Positions 12,788 through 16,340 of a DNA stretch of 16,340 bases are shown in pieces (positions within the stretch are counted from its first letter, which is position 1; every line of letters begins with the position of its first letter). Made by a program: the position numbers and the translations under genes. The notes under the pieces were generated by a model. The model saw only the letters and a list, made by a program, of their open reading frames with translations. It made no database searches and was not told the DNA's origin. This stretch comes from Acetobacteraceae bacterium UBA6159 (lineage in GTDB: Bacteria > Pseudomonadota > Alphaproteobacteria > Acetobacterales > Acetobacteraceae): positions 3,996-20,335 of the forward strand of contig DIUL01000219.1 of assembly GCA_002422345.1 (NCBI GenBank). Reading direction: 5' to 3'.

Positions 12788-14497
12788 ATGTCCGCTGCAC
12801 TCAGCTATCCGGGCGTCTACGTCCAGGAAATCCCAAGCGGAGTCAGGACGATAGCGGGCGTCGCGACCTCCATCACCGCCTTCATCGGACGCACCGCGCG
12901 CGGACCCGTCAACACCGCGACCACGCTCAACAGCTTCGGTGATTTCGAACGGAACTTTGGCGGACTCTGGAACGACAGTCCAACAACGTTTGCGATCCGT
13001 GATTTCTTCGTCAATGGCGGTGGCCAGGCCATCGTTGTACGTCTGTATCGCGCCGATCCGGGCGATGCCAACGGCGTTCCCGCCACGCGCCAGCCCTTGA
13101 CCGTCGGCGCGCTGGCCTTCGTCGCCGCGCATGAAGGCCGCTGGGGCCTGAACCTGCGGCTCAACGTCGATACCGACAATGTTTCATCCGATATCGCCGC
13201 CGCGATGGGCGTCACCACCGCCGACCTGTTCAACGTCACGGTGCGCGATACCGGCACTGGCCGAACCGAGCGCCATGTCAACCTGACGGTCAAGGACAGC
13301 CCCCGTCGCGTCGATCGCGTGCTGGAAGCTTCGTCCGAACTGGTCCGCACCACGGGCGTGCCGAACCCCGCAGCCGTCATCGCCGCCGGACAGGACCTGC
13401 TCAGCACCCGGGAAAAGGCCTATGCCGACGCGGTCAAGGCGCTGACGGACAAGCAGATCGCCGATCCCTCCGCCGATGTGGCGACCGAGCAGGCGGCCGT
13501 CACGACCACCCGCGCATCCTTGAACGGGGCGTTGACCGATGCCTCCGACGCGCTGTCGGATGGGTTGCCGCTGACGGCGGCCGACTTCCTGCCGCCGAAC
13601 GGGGAGACCAACAAGCTCGGGCTCTTCGCGCTGGAGCAGGCGGACCTGTTCAACCTGCTGGTCATCCCACCCTATCGGCCGATCGCCGACGCGATCGATG
13701 TCGATCCCGCTCTGGTCGCCGCCGCGGCCGCCTATTGCGAGCGTCGGCGCGCGATGCTGATCGTAGACGCGCCCAAGGACTGGAACACCAAGACCGTCGC
13801 CCGCACGCGCTTTCTCGATGCCAACAACGACCATGTCGGCACGCGCAGCCGCAACGCCGCCCTGTTCTTCCCCCGCCTGCGCCAGCCAAACCCGCTGCGC
13901 GACGGACAGATGGAGGTCTTCGCGGCCTCCGGCGCCGTCGCCGGGATCATCGCCCGCACCGACGGCACGCGCGGCGTCTGGAAGGCGCCGGCTGGCCTCG
14001 ATGCCACATTGACCGGAGTGCCCTCGCTCAGCGTCTCCCTGACCGACGCGGAAAACGGGGAACTCAACCCGCTCGGCATCAACTGCATGCGCGCCTTCCC
14101 CGCCGCCGGCCGCGTCGTCTGGGGCGCGCGCACCCTGCGCGGAAACGACCAGTTGGCCGATGAATACAAGTACATCCCCGTCCGCCGCACGGCCCTTTAT
14201 ATCGAGGAAAGCCTGTTCCGCGGCCTGCAATGGGTGGTGTTCGAACCAAACGACGAACCGCTCTGGGCCCAGATCCGGCTGAATGTCGGCGCCTTCATGC
14301 ACGACCTGTTCCGCCAGGGCGCCTTTCAGGGTTCGTCGCCGCGGGATGCGTATTTCGTCAAATGCGACAAGGACACGACGACCCAGTCGGACATCAACCT
14401 CGGTATCGTCAACGTGCTGATCGGCTTCGCGCCGCTGAAGCCGGCCGAGTTCGTGGTCGTCAAGCTCCAGCAGATGGCCGGCCAGATCGAAACCTGA
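12788..14497 (+). CDS. Contractile tail sheath protein (eCIS/phage-tail-like)
   Basis: A 569-residue sheath protomer. Polymerised around the inner tube, it contracts to drive the tube into a target membrane. The N-terminus has the sheath hallmark YPGVYVQEIPSG (7-18), then ITAFIGRTARGPVN and FGDFERNFGG. The conserved C-terminal domain runs from about 427 to the end: LNPLGINCMRAFP, VVWGARTLRG, YKYIPVRRTALYIEESLFRGLQ, FEPNDEPLW, and FVKCDKDTTTQSDINLGIVNVLIGFAPLKPAEFVV, close to Afp/PVC-type and Streptomyces-type sheaths. Residues about 203-260 are an Ala-rich helical insert. The GGGGG ribosome site lies 7 nt before ATG 12788. It is the first gene of a plus-strand operon, followed 70 bp later by the tube gene. 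Absence of head genes in view favours a particle without a capsid. A prophage remains possible because the operon runs out of the window. Confidence 0.93.
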   Translation: MSAALSYPGVYVQEIPSGVRTIAGVATSITAFIGRTARGPVNTATTLNSFGDFERNFGGLWNDSPTTFAIRDFFVNGGGQAIVVRLYRADPGDANGVPATRQPLTVGALAFVAAHEGRWGLNLRLNVDTDNVSSDIAAAMGVTTADLFNVTVRDTGTGRTERHVNLTVKDSPRRVDRVLEASSELVRTTGVPNPAAVIAAGQDLLSTREKAYADAVKALTDKQIADPSADVATEQAAVTTTRASLNGALTDASDALSDGLPLTAADFLPPNGETNKLGLFALEQADLFNLLVIPPYRPIADAIDVDPALVAAAAAYCERRRAMLIVDAPKDWNTKTVARTRFLDANNDHVGTRSRNAALFFPRLRQPNPLRDGQMEVFAASGAVAGIIARTDGTRGVWKAPAGLDATLTGVPSLSVSLTDAENGELNPLGINCMRAFPAAGRVVWGARTLRGNDQLADEYKYIPVRRTALYIEESLFRGLQWVVFEPNDEPLWAQIRLNVGAFMHDLFRQGAFQGSSPRDAYFVKCDKDTTTQSDINLGIVNVLIGFAPLKPAEFVVVKLQQMAGQIET

Positions 14498-14567
14498 TCG
14501 GCCTCGGCCGCGACACCACCGCAAGAAAAGTCGTCACGTCCAAGTCGTAGACAAGGAGTAAAGCCCG

Positions 14568-15092
14568 ATGGCGCAGTTCACGGTGAACGCCAGGCGCTTC
14601 GATCCCTACAAGAACTACAAGTTCCGCGTGAAATGGGACGGTCGGTTCGTCGCCGGGATCAGCAAGGTCAGCGCGCTGAAGCGCACGACCGAGGTCGTGA
14701 AGCATCGCGATGGCGGCGATCCGTCATCGTCGCGCAAGTCGCCCGGCCGCACGGAATTCGAGGCGATCACGCTGGAGCGCGGCGTGACGCACGACAAGGA
14801 ATTCGAACAATGGGCCAACAAGGTCTGGAATTTCGGCACCCTTCTCGGCTCGGAAAGCGCGCTGAAGGACTTCCGCAAGGACATCGTCATCGAGGTCTAT
14901 AACGAGGCCGGCCAGCTTGCCCTGGCCTACAAGGTGTTTCGTTGCTGGGTCAGCGAATTCCAGGCCCTGCCCGATCTGGATGCCAACGCCAATGCCGTCG
15001 CGATCCAGCATCTGAAGCTGGAGAACGAGGGCTGGCTGCGTGACATCGAGGTCGCCGAACCCGCCGAACCGACCTTCACCGATCCAGCATAA
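14568..15092 (+). CDS. Tail tube protein, T4 gp19-like (eCIS inner tube)
   Basis: A 174-residue tube protomer that forms the rigid channel inside the sheath. The family pattern is plain: RFDPYKNYKFRVKWDGRFVAGISKVSALKRTTEVVKHRDG (10-49), then SPGRTEFEAITLERGVTHDKEFEQW (58-82), the KDIVIEVYNEAG strand (104-115), YKVFRCWVSEFQALPDLDANAN (121-142) and IQHLKLENEGWLRD (147-159). Length and order match gp19/Afp tube proteins. An AGGAG precedes ATG 14568 by 10 nt. Many eCIS loci carry two or three tube paralogues, and only one is in view here. The next gene starts 25 bp downstream. Confidence 0.94.
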   Translation: MAQFTVNARRFDPYKNYKFRVKWDGRFVAGISKVSALKRTTEVVKHRDGGDPSSSRKSPGRTEFEAITLERGVTHDKEFEQWANKVWNFGTLLGSESALKDFRKDIVIEVYNEAGQLALAYKVFRCWVSEFQALPDLDANANAVAIQHLKLENEGWLRDIEVAEPAEPTFTDPA

Positions 15093-15117
15093 CGCCACCC
15101 AGGCCGTGGGGGACACC

Positions 15118-15861
15118 ATGCTCGCGGCACCGTATCCCGCCGAACCGAACCTCGACGCCGCCGGGCTGATCGGCGTCTGGGAAGATGCCATCACCGAGGC
15201 GCCACCCGCCCGCGCGGTCATGCTGCTGGCGCGCGCCTGGCCCGGCCATGACTGGTCACGCACGCCGATCGGCATCCGCGACCGCTGGCTGCTGCGCCTG
15301 CGCGAACGGCTGTTCGGTCCCGCCATGCCGGCGATCGCGACCTGCCCGGCCTGTGCTGCGACGCTGGAACTGGAACTGATGACGACCGACCTGATCGCCG
15401 ATGCGCCGGAACCACCGGCCGAGGGCCTGTCGCTGGTCCAGGACGACGTGACGGTGCGCTATCGGCTGCCGGATACGCTCGATCTGCTGACCGCCGCGGC
15501 GGCTCCGGTCGATATCCGTGCCGCCGTCCTGCTGGATCGCTGCGTGATCAAGGTCACCCGCGCCGGGGCGCCTATCCCCTTGCCGCCGACCCTGCGCGGC
15601 GCCATCGCGGCCGGCATGGCGGAGGCCGATCCGCAGGCCGATCCGCGCCTGGCCCTGGCGTGCCCCGGCTGCGGGCATGAATGGACCGCGCCCTTCGATA
15701 TCGCCGCCTATCTCTGGGAGGACATCGAGGACTGCGCCCACCGCCTGCTGCGCCAGGTCCACGACATCGCCCGCGCCTATGGCTGGACCGAGGACACGAT
15801 CCTGCGTTTGTCCGCCCGCCGCCGCCGGATGTACCTCGAAGCCATCACGGGAACAGCATGA
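15118..15861 (+). CDS. T4 gp26-like baseplate hub chaperone-type protein with two CxxC knuckles
   Basis: A 247-residue protein of the type that follows the tube gene in many eCIS loci, where it resembles the T4_baseplate (gp26-like) hub-assembly family. Seen directly: CPAC (76-79) and CPGC (182-185), which together could hold one zinc ion, a Pro-rich linker (96-102), and a C-terminal helical part with HDIARAYGWTEDTILRLSARRRRMYLE (215-241). That YGW-E-IL-RRxxYL pattern is the most family-like part. It probably helps assemble the baseplate hub and is not a structural enzyme. The start was put at 15118 because GGGGG precedes it; the same frame opens at 15040 but overlaps the tube gene. The stop overlaps the next ATG by 4 bp (ATGA). 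The role is inferred from family and position. Confidence 0.72.
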   Translation: MLAAPYPAEPNLDAAGLIGVWEDAITEAPPARAVMLLARAWPGHDWSRTPIGIRDRWLLRLRERLFGPAMPAIATCPACAATLELELMTTDLIADAPEPPAEGLSLVQDDVTVRYRLPDTLDLLTAAAAPVDIRAAVLLDRCVIKVTRAGAPIPLPPTLRGAIAAGMAEADPQADPRLALACPGCGHEWTAPFDIAAYLWEDIEDCAHRLLRQVHDIARAYGWTEDTILRLSARRRRMYLEAITGTA

Positions 15862-16340
15862 GCGATTTCCTGGGCAACCTGCTGGACCGCACGCTGGGAG
15901 AGACCCCCTCGATCCAGCGCTACCGCCCGTCCTTGTTCGAGCCCGTGGCCGAACCGGTCCCCCAGGCGGCCGAGACGCCGGCTGCCCTGCCCCCCCGCCG
16001 TGAACCGGACGCGCCCTTGCCCGCGCCGCCCCGCGCGCCCGCCTTCGCCGCGATGGACCCCCCCTTGCCCCCGCGTCCGGCCGCGATCTTCACCGAAGCA
16101 CCGGCAGCCGAACCCCTCCGCGCTGCCCCGTCCCCCCCGCTGGCGGCGCCGCACATTATCACCCACCACCACGAAACCCGCATCGAACGCCTGACCCAGC
16201 GCGTCGACACGATCGTGGAACGCACCCCGGCCGGGTCGTCCACGCCCCTTCTCGTCCCGGCTCCGCCCCCGTCCGCTGCCGTCCCCGTTTCCTCAACCGC
16301 CCCTTCCCTACCAACCGCCCCCACCGCCCCCTCCGTCATC
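15858..16340 (+). CDS. Pro/Ala-rich eCIS operon protein (N-terminal part, runs off the window)
   Basis: The frame is open from ATG 15858 to the window end, giving 161 residues with no stop. ATG overlaps the stop of the preceding gene (ATGA), so it is coupled to it. The first 29 residues, MSDFLGNLLDRTLGETPSIQ then RYRPSLFEP, resemble the short amphipathic start and 'RP-SLFEP' motif of uncharacterised proteins in the same slot of other eCIS loci. The rest is low-complexity Pro/Ala, with one break: HIITHHHETRIERLTQRVD (99-117), a likely short helix. No signal peptide or membrane segment is seen. The function is unknown. It may be a flexible assembly or baseplate-linker protein. The coding frame is supported by continuity and by codon choice like its neighbours. 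Confidence 0.7.
   Translation, partial: MSDFLGNLLDRTLGETPSIQRYRPSLFEPVAEPVPQAAETPAALPPRREPDAPLPAPPRAPAFAAMDPPLPPRPAAIFTEAPAAEPLRAAPSPPLAAPHIITHHHETRIERLTQRVDTIVERTPAGSSTPLLVPAPPPSAAVPVSSTAPSLPTAPTAPSVI

Noticed and set aside
12701..13132. Minus-strand frame covering the sheath start
   Set aside because: It overlaps the sheath N-terminus, and no family or start signal was seen.
13184..14524. 446-codon minus-strand frame under the sheath gene
   Set aside because: It is a shadow of the sheath coding sequence, with no start signal and a low-information Gly/Arg/Val composition.
12788..15861. Type VI secretion or intact prophage
   Set aside because: The sheath is of the single-chain phage/eCIS type, not TssB/TssC, and the tube is gp19-like, not Hcp. 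No replication, head or integration genes are in view, although the right side is not visible.

Overview
This is a GC-rich chromosomal window from what looks like an alphaproteobacterium, probably Rhodospirillales and perhaps Acetobacteraceae. That placement is inference from protein style: an alphaproteobacterial Coq7, a quinone-dependent DsbB, a UgpC/MalK-type sugar transporter ATPase, many scattered catabolic genes (GMC oxidoreductase, MmgE/PrpD, dihydrodipicolinate synthase-like lyase), and short 'ATGACGG'-ending palindromes common in this class. No rRNA, tRNA, CRISPR array or insertion sequence was seen.

Left part (1-6337), mostly housekeeping and metabolic genes. The window opens inside a UgpC-like transporter ATPase that ends at a good intrinsic terminator (694-729). 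A spacer rich in inverted repeats follows, then a glutathione S-transferase on the minus strand. Divergent from it, dsbB and coq7 overlap by ATGA and are probably translationally coupled. A G/C-rich hairpin separates coq7 from a convergent dihydrodipicolinate synthase-superfamily gene. Next come yraN, a minus-strand pair that looks like a TumE/DUF6516-type toxin-antitoxin module, and comM (YifB). The pair sits in the gap between the 3' ends of yraN and comM, overlapping yraN by 4 bp and starting 18 bp after the comM stop with a TTG codon.

Middle part (6495-12485), metabolism. A GMC-family flavoprotein is followed by a large nested palindrome (8123-8200) and then by convergent dapB. Upstream of dapB lies a second short palindrome. 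A minus-strand operon follows: serine hydrolase (beta-lactamase fold), enoyl-CoA hydratase and MmgE/PrpD-family protein, with a 4-bp overlap and an 18-bp gap between genes. It looks like a degradative operon for a CoA-activated or hydroxy acid, substrate unknown.

Right part (12788 to the window end). After a relatively AT-rich divergent intergenic region with a CRP/FNR-type palindrome (12653-12668) inside a 9-bp inverted repeat, a plus-strand operon begins: contractile tail sheath, gp19-like tail tube, a two-CxxC baseplate-chaperone-like protein, and a Pro/Ala-rich protein cut by the window edge. This layout, with no capsid, terminase or integrase genes in view, is how many extracellular contractile injection systems (eCIS, phage-tail-like particles) begin. 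It is the most interesting system here. Its baseplate, spike, AAA ATPase and cargo genes would lie to the right, outside the window.
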